Source: Hygrocybe punicea (taxonomy: Eukaryota; Basidiomycota; Agaricomycetes; Agaricales; Hygrophoraceae). Taken from it: a stretch of 64,000 nt of DNA. Each line of letters begins with the position of its first letter. Position 1 is the stretch's first letter. Under the pieces are notes generated by a model. It had not been told where the DNA came from, searched no databases, and saw nothing but the letters and a program-made list of their open reading frames with translations. This document shows positions 11,147 to 22,297 of this stretch, in pieces. Made by a program: the position numbers and the translations under genes. The stretch spans positions 4,464,001 to 4,528,000 of the forward strand of contig OY744473.1 of NCBI GenBank assembly GCA_963556145.1, given 5' to 3'.

Positions 11147-12040
11147 CCATGCGAGTTTCCATAGTCATCATTATATAGATGCAAAGCAGTGAAAAAAAGA
11201 TTAGAACCAATCAAAAAGAAAGAAACATGAGGGCTTCGGCCCTCGCAGACGTACCTTATTTGCCTTGTTGTCGTCGTCCTATGATCCGGTTTGTCGTTTC
11301 CGTTTGTGTTGGTGTTCCTTTTGCGTCCCATTTGCGCCCCATTTGCGTTTGCGTTTGCATGTTCATTGCCGTCCCTTTTGTGTGCTGGTGCTGGCATTGT
11401 GGCTCAGGACGAGTATGGGAAGGCGCAGAGGGTGCGGGAGGGCAGGAAGCTGCGGAGGGTGTGTGAGAGGATACAGCGAGGGAGTGGTCAGCAACAAGTG
11501 AGGGTGAGTGTGGGACTCACCTCAGCAATGACCATGTTTTGTGGCAATCCACGCCTCGTTGGCGATGGAAACGAGGTGTGGGGGGTGAGAGTGGGGGAGC
11601 AGGAGAGTGAGAGTGAGAGTGGGCGGGGGTGGCATGGAGAGAGAAGAGCGAGGTGGCAGGGAGAAAGAGAAAGGTGGGTGGAGGAAAATGAACCGTGGAC
11701 AAACAGCTGCAATGTGAGGACTTAGAGAAATTCATTTCAAGTTCACTCAGAGGTATATATTGGGTTAGCAGGGCGATGTAAAATAGAACTATGTACTATG
11801 ATCACCATATGTAGTGAGGAGGGCATTCTATGTAATGCTATGGAGTGCTACATAGGGTGCCTTTGATGCTATAAGTGCTATGAGTGCTATGGATGTGCTA
11901 TGACTGTTACGGAAATTTCAGTTTGCTATAACCTGAAAACAGGGTTTGCTGATGTAGTACTTGAGTTAAAATTGATTCATTGAAAATATTTCACTTAGCT
12001 ATCATTATATAAGGCCAGGCCGGGTAAAAGTAAATATTTT

Positions 12041-12062
12041 TTAATTAATTAATTAATTAATT
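12041..12062. repeat. (TTAA)n microsatellite
   Basis: About five and a half units of TTAA between the TIR element and the gene island. Confidence 0.9.
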
Positions 12063-12082
12063 CTTTTCTGCAACACATTTTT

Positions 12083-12614
12083 CTATTCTGCCTCTCTCCC
12101 CTCCCCTCTCCCTCCTTTTAGCCTTTTAGCGTTCAAAAACGCGGTCATGTATTTCTCCTGCTTTTTCAGGCCATGCTGCTGTTTCAGAGCTGGTCGTGAC
12201 CAACTAAAAATCTCCTTTCGCTGCCTGATGTTTTGCCAAGAGACTGAGCGATTATAATTAGAGCTGCGAAACTTGTCAAAAGCACCGTCATCCGGATCCA
12301 ATACATAGCCCAATCCTACGGAGATCCGGCAATCGTGAACGCCAGCCTGTCGACACGACACCTTCAAATTGCTGAGGATTTTTTTTGCTTTTCTCTAGGT
12401 CTTGCATTGTGCGGGTCACTTTTGGGTTACCTGGTAGGCAGTGTTCAAGTTCTAGAAGCGTTTTTTCCTTGATGCCACTCCTCGCAGTAGGACTCGGAAC
12501 CCCGGCGTAACCCTCCAGCCAACCGCTCCGGACGTTCATACCCTCGGCATCACGAAAGAAGCACTGGCAGAAGCGACGGGAATCCGTCGTGGTCCCGGCC
12601 ATCGATGATGCCAC
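12083..12614 (-). CDS. Possible hypothetical protein
   Basis: Two overlapping minus-strand frames (12614-12288 and 12367-12083) could be exons of one gene. The first starts MASSMAGTTTDSRRFCQCFF, and the second contains DPDDGAFDKF and the basic tail LKKQEKYMTAFLNAKRLKGG. I could not fix the splice joining them and I recognise no domain. It would be divergent from the membrane-protein gene at 12674, sharing a short promoter region of about 60 bp, which is tight. The support is weak. Confidence 0.25.
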
Positions 12615-12673
12615 ACGTTCGGATATAACCTTATAACCTTTCCGCCCTATGAAGGCACACTACACCTGGATTC

Positions 12674-14090
12674 ATGTACTGCTCACTTCTGGCTGGGCTT
12701 TTCTTCCTTGGGTTTTCTCTCGTTGCCCGAGCGCATGTCATCGATGATTCCGATAGCGTCGTTCAATACGTTGGAAATTTTACCTCATACGTGAATGCCT
12801 CTCAAGTGGACAATACCAAAGTTTTCAATGGTACGATGTGAGTAGCACTAGCGCCCTTACCAATTCCTTTGTTTTTTGATGTATGTGACTCCAGGAGTGG
12901 TAAGCAGGTCATATAAATCTCTGGCAGTATTCCTCAGACCTTGATCCAGCCAGCCAATGCTTCACGGCGAATCTTGACAACCACTGCCGTGTCACGATTC
13001 CCTTCACAGGTTCGCATCACAAATCTCAGATTTGAGTGGACTAACTCAATAGTATTGCACTAGGTTCTGGTATAGCCATCTACAATGTGGTGTTTAATCC
13101 GATCAACACCAGCTTCGCCATGGACGGAGCCCCACCACAATCCAAATTGTCTAATGATAATTCGTGCACTTTTACTACCCCTTGCTACAATGTTTCGGTT
13201 TATAGCGACCAAGCTTTGACATACGGCAATCACACGCTAGACATTACAGTGATCGACATCATCAGCCATTTCTGCTTCGACTACGCCATCGTCAACGATA
13301 CAAAACCTGTTACGACTTCCACTGGAAACGGTACCACTCCAAGTCATCCTTCGCAGTACGCCACATGGCTCTTCAATTCAATTGCTGGCGTTATTCCTGA
13401 AAAATTACACACAGCGACAAATCACCTGCTGCCATTGGAGGAACGTTTGGCTGTCTTGTAGCCGTTGCAACACTTGTGCTTGCCTGGCTTTGCGTTCGGA
13501 AGAGAGGCAGCTCAGAAGTGCCCCCTTCCGAGCGCGAACGCCACCGCACTACTGCATTCCCTCTTTATCCTTGCTTACCGCCTCAACAAGCCGTTCCACA
13601 CGACGTCTCAACAACAACAGGTCTCCGACCAGATCTCATCAATACTACACACAAGCAGACCAACCCTGTCTTGCCGGTACCACTCGTACCCACTTCCAAC
13701 ATGCCTGCCAAAGCGGTCACCCCGGCTCGTATCCGAGCCCTGTCAGCTCCGGCCCCACTAGCTTCTGCAGACTTTTTTATGAGGCCGCCTGGCGGTGTTC
13801 ATGTGGTTTCGGAGGCAGAAGCTATTGTGCAGGCCCTTTCAGCTCTCGGCCCAGCGCCTGCGGCTGCAAACGCCGCCACCCGAGACCTCACCGAGCGGCA
13901 GATCGGACAGATCGGGTCAATGGTGCAACGCCTACTCAGGCAGAAGGTGCCTATCCCCGTTGTTGCCACCGTGATTGAAGGCATGTTGAGTGATGAGCAG
14001 CCGTCTTCTGGTGGTGGTGGTGGTGGTGGTGGTGATGATTCGAGGGCTGCTGTCTCGGGAGCGGAATCACCTCCTGGTTATGAGATGTAG
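12674..14090 (+). CDS. Type-I single-pass membrane protein, hypothetical
   Basis: Four exons give a 408-aa protein: 12674-12830, 12908-13009, 13064-13355 and 13415-14090. Phases agree at every junction and the introns are 77, 54 and 59 bp. Residues 1-20 are a signal peptide (SLLAGLFFLGFSLVARA). The extracellular part carries several N-glycosylation sequons (NFT, NAS, NTS, NVS, NGT) and paired cysteines (QCFTANLDNHC, SCTFTTPC). A transmembrane helix near residues 192-212 reads GGTFGCLVAVATLVLAWLCV and is followed by the stop-transfer sequence RKRGS. The cytoplasmic tail of about 190 residues is Pro/Ser/Ala-rich, has a basic-amphipathic stretch (RQIGQIGSMVQRLLRQKVPI), a Gly8 run and ends GYEM. 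The layout resembles mushroom cell-surface sensor-like proteins, but ligand and role are unknown. Intron 1 uses a GTACGA donor, the least certain junction. Confidence 0.7.
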
Positions 14091-14436
14091 TAGTGATGCC
14101 TGGCAGTGGCAATGCGTGGAACAGCGGTTTGATTGTGTAATAATGTTTAACGGTGGTCATCACCGTGGGGCTTCTTCTTCAAGTTCGTATCTACGGAGCT
14201 TTCCGACTTTAGTTAGGAATAGCTGGTACTACCACATATTTTCGGGCCCTGGTTGCCCTTCATTTCGTGAGAAATGGTATAAAAACTTCACGGTTCAAAT
14301 AAGTTGTGCATTACTGTGCAGGTATTATTGCTATCCAATTTCAGGTACACCAGAAACAACAAGAAAGTCCATGATCTCAAACGATGGGGATATCTCAGGC
14401 TTGTGGTCCCTTTGACCAACATCGATATGGCTACAC

Positions 14437-15149
14437 CTAGTCTAATCCCGCGCACAGCCCGCACCCAATGCACTCTAAACAAGCTGCATATTTCAAAAAA
14501 AAGAGGACGTCGGTCAGCGTGGAGATGGCGGGACATGATAAAGTGAAACACTGACCAAGGCCACCGCAACATGCACAGAGATAACACGGACAGCAGAGAG
14601 GGTTCTGGAATGATCCTGCACAACGAGCACGGGTAAAGGAACAGTCAGAACTTGTCGGAGGGGGGGGGGGGGGGGGGCACGCGGGAGAAGGAGAAACATA
14701 CCTTTGCAGCACCAAGCGCTGAGTATGATGCCCAGAATGAGCACAACAAAGAGGCCAACGACGGCGACCACAATATATACTATATCGTATTGTTTGGTTT
14801 GTGGTATCACATTCGAGGGGGGGGGGACAAAGACGTGCTTACACTTGTGGTTGGTGAAGGGGCTACTGGAGGTATCGCGTCGCAGGAGACCGTCGAGACC
14901 GGCGTCACGTAACACAGACATACCGGACTCAGTCATGCATGCAAAAGCGAGGAGGGCGAGGAGGGTGATAAGAGAGAGCACGGCGGGCAGAATGACAAGG
15001 AGGCGGCGACGATTGGAGTGCCGGTGGTGGGCAGACGGGCACTCCGAGCTCGAGTGACAGGCATTGTCAATGGTATCGAGAGGGCGCTTTTGGTTGTCGG
15101 ACAAGGGAATGTCGGTGTAAGGACGGAAGTGCATTACTGGAGGGGACAT
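14437..15149 (-). CDS. Membrane protein with cysteine-rich C-terminal tail
   Basis: Four exons on the minus strand (15149-14843, 14779-14702, 14615-14556, 14483-14437) give 163 aa with consistent phases. Introns are 63, 86 and 72 bp. The N-terminal 48 residues are polar and His/Ser-rich. Two hydrophobic helices follow: LLVILPAVLSLITLLALLAF near residues 50-69, and YIVVAVVGLFVVLILGIIL near 105-125. The C-terminal tail after AWCCKGSFQNP is packed with cysteines: LCCPCYLCACCGGLACLEC, then IGCGLCAGLD, with about a dozen Cys in 35 residues. Such a membrane-proximal cysteine cluster could be S-acylated or bind metal, which is inference. Intron 2 contains an 18-bp poly-C tract, its polypyrimidine tract. 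The tail is only visible after splicing, because the unspliced frame runs on into unrelated residues. I recall this layout from other mushrooms but know no name. Confidence 0.75.
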
Positions 15150-15539
15150 GGTGGGATGGCGGTTGGGTTGGTGGAGAACAGACAGGTGTGGTGTTTATAG
15201 TCCGTACGCAGCAAGCGTCATTGCCATTGCCATTGCCAAGGCAAAGCGGTGTATGTGCCAGTGGACTTTGTAAACACGTGACATCGTTGCAGCGGATGGA
15301 GTTCCCACTCGGCGATGACGTGCCCGAACAGCGTAACATCGTGCGCCGGCTCGGTGTGATCAAATCAAATGGGGGCAACGTGGGATGGGGAGAAGACGGC
15401 TAGTCTTGGCCTCGTCGCAAGAATACATGTTGGCCTCTGGTCTGGTCCCCATTCATCTTGGGCGACGTTGTTTGGTGACCATACAACGTGACTAAATCAC
15501 GTGCGTGGGTCCTGTCTCTTTTCTTCGTTCTCGACAGCG

Positions 15540-17218
15540 ATGGTCAACCAAGGAACACTCCGTCGTGAGATTCAGAGACTGAATTCACAGGCTTCGAAAA
15601 AGGTTTATCCCCTTTTTTTTTACATCTTGTTTGTTTTCTCCACTCAGAAAAGGAAATTATATAGACAATTGGTTTGCAACGGGCGGAAATACAGAGGCTA
15701 CAAGAGGCTATACGTTGCTTTCTGAAGGGTGGAGATTACAGTGTAACCAATTCATATTATAGCCGCTTCAATGATCATGACGACGACGACGACGACGACG
15801 ACGACGATGACCAGAGTGACGAGGACTCGGACAACTCCGATGCTGAACTTGTGCTACCCTCAGCGCTTTGGGATGACGAGGACAGTGTTTACCGTTGCAG
15901 GGAATGCCATTTCGAAGTCGAAGACGCGGTCTGTGTCCATTGCCGGGCGAAGTATGACTGGACCATCGTCAGCGAACACTTTTTTTTTCTCATTAATCAT
16001 CCTGGTTTCTCAACAATATGCCAACAGGATGATGAAAGACTCAATGAAACTATATCAGTCATAAGCGAGGCAACGGCAAGCGACCGCTGCCTGGCCCCTC
16101 GTGGTGGAACCCCTGTGCGACAAATCGAGAATGTCCCCGTCCCTGCTCAGTACCAAGACCGTCGTACGGAATTCTATAACTTGCTCCAGCGCGGTGCCTC
16201 TACCCTCATGTGTGAGACATTCAATCTGGAATACACTGCCAAAACAGGAATCATAGCATGGGCCGATTCTGACCTTTACGAAGCGTTCTCTGGACCAGAC
16301 ATGTTGCAAGGCGACTTTTGGAAGATCTATCTCGGTCGATGCGTAAAGCTTGACATTGATGACTACGATGGGTCAGAATTCGTGGAAAACATCCTCGAGG
16401 ATGTCCTCCTGTTTCCCGTCAACTCTGGTCGAGCTATTAAATGGGAGACTATACAGGAATCGCCTGGAATATGGGCCACCCGCCCGATACCTGCCCGAGA
16501 TGATGAAAATAGTGACAAAGTCAAGAAGATTCCTTCCGGAGGTTCTGACGACGACAACGATAGTTCTGATATGGACGAGAATCCTTTTAACGGCGAGGAT
16601 TCTTCTAACGGCGAGGATTCTTCTAACGGCGAGGATCCTTCTAACGGCGAGGATATGTCTAGCAGGGACGAGGATATGTCCAGTGCAGACGAGTCTAGCG
16701 AAGACGAGGATATTGACATTGAAGACGACACTATTTACCGAAACAACGGTGCAAATATCCCGTGCAATATCTACAGCCACCCCAATTTACACCGGCTTTA
16801 TGACGCTTCACTTGAATATCCTCACCGCGAGAACAAGGGCCCCGTGATTCAAGTTGACAATTACGAGTCGGATACAGACGCGGATGTTGATACGGAGATG
16901 GAGATGGAGGACGATTCTGATTGGGCTATAAATGCACAAGTACCCGACGCTGTTTACGAAGCACCGGAGGGCGAGAACAAGAGAGGAGAAGAGGGAGAGA
17001 ACACGGGGGGAGGGGTGGAAGAGGCTGGGGTGGAAGTGGAAGAAGAAGAAGAGAGAAAGGATGATGTGAGTGTGACACAAAGCAGTGGGGAAGCAACCAA
17101 GGAAGAAAGCAACGACGGTTCTCAGTCCGCCTATGACTCGAATATGGCTGGGAGTGACTTTGATTCCGACGAAATCTTGAGCGGTGACGAGGGATTGAAA
17201 TCAGGGTGGACAGATTGA
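15540..17218 (+). CDS. Zinc-ribbon, acidic hypothetical protein
   Basis: Exon 1 at 15540-15602 (21 codons) and exon 2 at 15665-17218 are joined across a 62-bp intron and encode about 538 aa. The join continues an amphipathic helix (LRREIQRLNSQ, then AEIQRLQEAIRCFL). Then come a poly-Asp run from GAC repeats near 15778-15808 and a C-X2-C-X8-C-X2-C zinc motif (CREC...CVHC, near residues 95-111). A conserved-looking block follows (LLQRGASTLMCETFNLEY, IIAWADSDLYEAFSGPDM, GDFWKIYLGR, DGSEFVENILEDVLLFP). The C-terminal half is very acidic, with an 18-nt repeat coding NGEDSS four times near 16590-16655. Bases 15968-16027 (60 bp, GTCAGC to CAACAG, pyrimidine-rich) are probably an in-frame intron, giving 518 aa if removed. 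I recall a mushroom-specific family with these blocks (possibly DUF8191). Function is unknown and a nuclear role is a guess. Confidence 0.75.
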
Positions 17219-17890
17219 ATCTCCCATAGAAAGCCGACGAACGGCCAAAATTTAACATATCTTGGACAGGCTACTCACCATTTTAAAATAGTGAAGTGAA
17301 GCGCACTCTTGAATGCTACATAGGTACGCAACCCCCGCACAGGATCGTTGATGGGTGAGCACGGAGCGGCCGACAGTGATGGGAGACAATATTGTGATTG
17401 GAGACACCACCACCGGGCTTTGGCTGGATGGTATGGCCATAGTTTGACAACTGTTAGCGGCATCCATTACAATATGGAACGTGCACAAGTCTGGGCAATG
17501 CTTCAGGTTTTCGAGACAGTCTCCTGTAAACATTATTAATGTTAAATGTGCGCCAGAGCAGCATATGTTGGTGTTCAAGACATATGAATCTTGCAGGTTT
17601 GGCCAAGATATGGCGACACTAAGGAGGGAAGTTGAACGAAGAGTTCATGCCCGGATGCCGCAGAAATCGAGCCATTGGGCATGTCGTGTTGAGCATCAAA
17701 GATAATTATGGGGGGATGGGAGATAAGATGATTGTCGGTACGGGCCGCCGGATTGATCTGCGATAGTCGATGTTCCTATGGACCAGGATTGCTGTCCAGG
17801 GTGTGACCCGCTCTCAATGGAATCATATATCAGACATTCAATAGTCATGTAGCTGCGAACACACGCACTTGTAATCATGCATGTACAATG
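17219..17890. other. Intergenic, no supported gene
   Basis: This lies between the convergent zinc-ribbon and macro-domain genes. It holds only short frames of about 60-110 codons on both strands with no recognisable content. Confidence 0.5.
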
Positions 17891-18696
17891 TTAGGAAAGG
17901 TGCCTCGTTTTGTCTACCTCCTCCGCCGAAACAAAGATCTCGCTCCACTCAAGTCTGCTCCATTTCTCAGGCTGCGACGCTGCCTCAGTGTAGTGTTTGA
18001 TAGCCAACGCCATCTGAACTGCACATTTCCTTGCGCTCACGCCGCCAACCCCTGTCGCCAGTCCCGGCACGATGACCTTCCTGATTATAGGTTGACCGGT
18101 GGCGGTCGCTGCGGTGTTGTGATTGTCGATGGCGACGAGCAAAGACCACGTACACTCGTATACAACCTCGAGGTCCCATTCGACGTTCTCTGGTGTACGC
18201 ATCGTCGGGCAGAGCGCGATGAACTTGCAATTATGCTGGTTCGCGGCACAGTCCGTGCCCTGGAGTGGAACAAGCGTGCACGTGCCTGGCGGCGCGAAAC
18301 CGCGCCAACGTTGGTAGAGCGCTGCCTGTGCGTGGCGTGTGGGCGCACCAAAATCGTTTTGAGGTGCAAGAGATTCGGAAAGGTAGAAATCGAAACTGGG
18401 CAAACTAATATAAGGTTTCCTTTCCTTTTTCAAGTTCTTTGCAATATATTTGCTGAGATAGAAACTCGCCTTCCGTCAAGACGTCCGTAAGAGTTGGCTG
18501 GGGAGACGATGCAGTCAAATTTTGCATGCTCGTCTGGCAGCATTTGCAACTCGCAGGTCAGAGTTCTGATTTGTTTATGGATTGCCTCTGGGACATGCTC
18601 GGTAAATGCACGGTCCCATTCTTGCACAATGGTCTCGGAAAGGTCGAAGAAAAGAAAGTGAACGCCTTCCAGAGGTGGGGACGTGGACGGCTGCAT
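17891..18696 (-). CDS. Macro-domain protein (ADP-ribose-binding fold)
   Basis: Two exons (18696-18470 and 18395-17891) give 243 aa. I start at the ATG at 18696, giving MQPSTSPPLEGVHFLFFDLS. Macro-domain hallmarks are in order: the strand KFDCIVSPANSYGRLDG near residues 62-75 (the Asn that contacts ribose lies in SPANS), then the HAQAALYQRWRGFAPPGTCT block and KFIALCPTMRTPENV. The glycine-rich loop GLATGVGGVSARKCAVQMAL near residues 185-205 cradles the phosphates in this fold. Macro domains bind or hydrolyse ADP-ribose derivatives, but the substrate here cannot be told. The 74-bp intron appears to start with GC rather than GT (AAG then GCGAGT). Joining there restores GRLDGSFDFYLSE in frame. 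The gene is divergent from the Dug3-like gene, about 1.1 kb away. Confidence 0.85.
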
Positions 18697-19796
18697 GTCG
18701 GACAACAAGAGGCGACAAACTACAAACAAACAACAAAATCGGGATGTTCCGTGACTCAGAGGGCATTTTCAGCACTTTCGAGAGCTTGCGGCCATTATTC
18801 GTCGCCGTAAGTCCTGTTCTTTGCTTGATGACAGCATTTTCTTTGAGGATCCTAAGGAGCTGAATGGCAGGAATTCTGGGGAACTTCAAGTTATCATAAA
18901 CTAGCTCGAACCGCAGTCCCCCGATACCTCACGTCGGACTACCGATGCCATTACGATGAACATCGTTTCTCATAATTATTCTCAGCCAAGCGCTCTGAGT
19001 CGGGTTTGTAAAGGAGATTACTTAGCGTACCAGTGCCAGTGCCAGAGAACCGTGAATTATCCCGGTTTTGAAATCATCCACCACAACATTATGAAGATAT
19101 TTGTACGAAAACTTGAACTATCACCAAGACGGCTTCCCTGATGCATCCTCGGAGTGGACAACCGCACACCCGTTCTTTTGTATGTTTTTATCAGAAGCTG
19201 GATACGGGTGGATGGCTCCCCTGCAAAGCGTTGAAATTGTACTTGATCGCCGCGGCAGTGAAAGCGTCATCTGCCTTTCAACCAGAGTTACGAGACTGAT
19301 TATCTTCTTCAGACAGGGCCTCTCCTACAGGCATGCACCACTCAAGTTCAGTGAAGTCGAATTTACATGCATGTGGAGAAGTGTGTAACTGAAAGAGCAT
19401 GCATAAACTTGAATTTGTCGCGAGTATGATAATATTTCAGACCCTTCATTTCGCTCCCGCATCCAAAGCGAGCTCTTCTCCCTTTTATCGCCCAGGCAAG
19501 ACCTCCGGTGCATCCGTTATCAATCCGGGTAGGAAGCAATTCGATTATGGGCTGATCTATAAACTTTTAGCACTGAGCATGACTACTGGGTCGCCCTTCT
19601 AATCTTCTTCAGACGGCACAAATCCCCCGTATCGTGACCAGGGCCACAATCCCGATATATAGCTCTGATGGCCTCTCATGATCATCGAAACCCGCTTTTA
19701 GCTTGCCGTGACCTACTCAGGTGGGTCTGTTTAAGTAGTGGGTCATAACTAATTCAGTCTCAAATTTGATTCCTTTCCACCACCACCACCACCACC
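18697..19796. other. Divergent promoter region, no gene seen
   Basis: About 1.1 kb separates the starts of the macro-domain (-) and Dug3-like (+) genes. A (CCA)n run lies directly before the Dug3 start codon (19779-19796). No open frame here has supporting features. Confidence 0.5.
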
Positions 19797-21438
19797 ATGT
19801 GTCGCTGGATTGCTTTCATCTCGCAGCAAGTGCATATTCATGAATTTCGACAGCAACTCCTCACATTTGTTTCAATTTCTTAGACAATCAGTTTTGATGG
19901 AAGATCTCTTGATAGATGCCCCACATCCTATCACGTTCGTCTCTTCGTGCTTCAACCCCAGAGGAAGACTAACAACCGGACGTCCGTCGCCGTAGAAAAC
20001 AGTAACTGTCATCCATATATTTGAGGTACAGGCTTGTAACACTTATTCCTCCTCCCTTTGTAGAGTCAATTATCATTATCTTCCTGGTACGTGGCAAATG
20101 TCAAGCCACGTAACATTGTTTTGACATTTCCTCCTTGATCTAGACGAAGTCGACGGGCCGGGTAAAGCACAGTATAACTTCGACGGGTTCGGCGTCACTT
20201 GGTATACAAATACACGTAGCGAATTCGATAGCAACACTCATGGCCCCCGTCCCGCACTTTACAAGACCACTGCAATACCGTGAGCTGATATTTATTCTTG
20301 TCTTTGCCAACCCATCACAACGCACAACTACACCTCTAGCCTTACCGACCCGACGTTTACCTACATCTGCGCCAACACCGCCTCAAAATGCTTTGTGGCA
20401 CATGTTCGAGCTGCTTCCCTCCCTCCGATAGTCCCGACGAACAATCATCCTTTCGTCTTCGGTCGTCACAGTTTTGTGCACAACGGGACCATTACACATT
20501 TTCAAAAAATTGTGAGTTGGTTCTCTCCGGTTTCGTTAACGAGTTTATCATATCAGGGTTCTTACCGGAATGGATGACTTATTTCTCTCAAGCGACTCGA
20601 AATGCTGAAGGAAATACTTCCAGCGTACGCTGAGATCATCTATGGAAACACCGACACCGAGCATCTCGCCGCTCTTTACTTCACTTATCTTGGCGATATT
20701 CAAACGTCATATGCTGCCAGGGAAATGAAGGAGGCAATGGAGAAGGCCGTATTAAAGGTTCAGGCTATTCAAATTAGGTCGCTTGGTCAAGAAACCGTGA
20801 ATGATATGAATCTCTGCACCAGTAAGGCATTTTCACAGAATTTCGTCAAACTATGACTCACCGTACGACAATGATTTGATGCGCGCAGCCGACGGGGAGA
20901 ATCTAGTCGCACTTCGATGGCGCAACGGCCCGAAGCCAAACCCGCCTTCTCTTTACGTCTCTTACGACGCTGCTGCATGGTTGAAAAACAAGCACCAATG
21001 CAACACCTACGACTCCCATCTGATCGCCGAGTGCACTCCAGAAGAGCTCATCAAAAATGCCAAACCAGCTGCATTCGAAGAGCGACTGCACTCGACAAAG
21101 TGGAATCCACATGGCCCACATGTCGTTGTTGCTTCGGAGCCAGCAAGTGAGTTTTTTGTATTTCCATTGTGGTTGTTGGAACTTTTGAACAAACCAAAAA
21201 GTTTTTGCGAAAAAATCATAATAATCCTATTATTTATTTATTATTACTCGTAGCTTTTGTCAAAGGCGAATGGTCGATTTTGGAGAACGGCCAGTTTATC
21301 ATGGTGGACAGCAAAGGAACTGTGACGGACTGGGAGAATATCGTGCCGGGTGACTTGAATGGAGGGCAGAACATGCTGGCAGGCGACACGGTCGCCGTGG
21401 CCTTTGAGTATTTAAATAAGGGAATAACCCCCTCTTAG
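19797..21438 (+). CDS. DUG3: Dug3-like class II glutamine amidotransferase
   Basis: Eight exons give a 360-aa protein: 19797-19825, 19884-19934, 20064-20086, 20144-20279, 20340-20511, 20593-20821, 20889-21146 and 21254-21438. Phases agree throughout. It begins MCRW, placing the Ntn nucleophile Cys at residue 2 as in class II amidotransferases. Family blocks follow: MEDLLIDAPHPI, NFDGFGVTWYTN, KCFVAHVRAASLPPIVPTNN, HPFVFGRHSFVHNGTITHF, GNTDTEHLAALYFTYLGDI, NLCTTDGENLVALRWRNGP and HVVVASEPATFVKGEW. Length suits the family. In yeast, Dug3 acts in the cytosol with Dug2 in gamma-glutamyl peptide (glutathione) breakdown, so the same role is likely. Intron 1 appears to be GC-AG: the donor GCAAGT follows TCGCA, and only this restores the frame to QQSVLMEDL. 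The tiny first and third exons explain why the gene is easy to miss. The end after FEYLNKGITPS is plausible but could be spliced further. Confidence 0.85.
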
Positions 21439-22297
21439 ATTGGCTGTGGAGGGCGTCAACTTCACTGCATGGGTTAGAAATAAACGGGTGAACATCGACA
21501 GGCTTCGCCAGGAGCGGAGTGAGCTCATGTTCATCCAGTCCCGCCAATCCATGAGTTTAGGAAATAGATTCACAATTGCGCGGATCAGACGCCAATACTG
21601 TCCCACAGAAACCCAAGTCATCTACCCCCCCGCCATCAATCTTACCACAAGTTCACGCACCGGATCAGGGGTATCCAAGTCGGTAGTCGGTCAAGCCTAC
21701 GAAGGATATTTCATGATATCCAAGTGACATTCTGCGATGGTGGGGGGATCCCGGGCCAAGTCAGAGAATAGAGGATGCAAGATGCTGCTGGAGGCACAAC
21801 TGATAGTTCAATCCCGAATTCGCTGAGACGATCAACTCAGAGTGACGGGAAGACATACCTTGTCGCCTGGTATTGACGCGACCCCGTTCCTCTCCGAATC
21901 GTCGGCCACCCGGCGCAGGGACGGGATGTTATAATCCGAGAATTTGAAGTTTGGATATTACAGTACTTCTGTATGAACCTGCACTGCACTGGTCAGTGGT
22001 CCTGGCAAGACCGATAAATATTAATGGGCGGTACGCCTTGGATATAGCGATGATATAGCGATGCTTACACGTTTACGTCCCTGAACAGCGTAGAAACTGT
22101 TACCGTTCCTGCCAGCGCCTGCTATGACAATCCTTGCAGTTCCAATGCTGGGCGACAGCGGCTGGTTGGACTTAAGCGCCCGTGTTAGCCTAGGTCCTGG
22201 ACCCATTGCCCTTCAGATAAAGTTCTGCCTTAGCGCTTTTGGCTCCTGTCGGCTCTTGAACTCACGGCGGTCGTGAGTGTCCACTGTCCACTATATC
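21439..22297. other. Intergenic, no supported gene
   Basis: Contains only short frames between two same-strand genes. The stretch before 22298 is the likely promoter of the membrane-protein gene. A CTATATCATGG context surrounds the start codon. Confidence 0.5.

Larger units (their letters stand above)
8480..11955. mobile_element. Non-autonomous TIR DNA transposon hosting a solo LTR
   Basis: The ends are inverted copies of ACATCAGCAAACCCTG (8480-8495 and 11940-11955), flanked by AGT on both sides, a possible 3-bp target duplication. Just inside each end is a cluster of CATAGC, CTATGTAGC and CATAGCACTCATAGCA words, in mirrored orientation (8510-8640 and 11770-11920), like the subterminal binding sites of some TIR transposons. 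The core (8790-9470 and 11150-11760) is low-complexity sequence that opens long frames on both strands but encodes nothing recognisable. Removing the solo LTR at 9479-11146 and one target copy leaves about 1.8 kb. There is no transposase. The superfamily is open: a 3-bp duplication would suit CACTA or Harbinger. Confidence 0.6.

Noticed and set aside
14652..15057. Plus-strand frames opposite the cysteine-tail gene
   Set aside because: Antisense shadow; the minus-strand exons have consistent phases and family-like residues.
20876..21253. Stand-alone 125-aa protein
   Set aside because: It is exon 7 of the Dug3-like gene read into its following intron.
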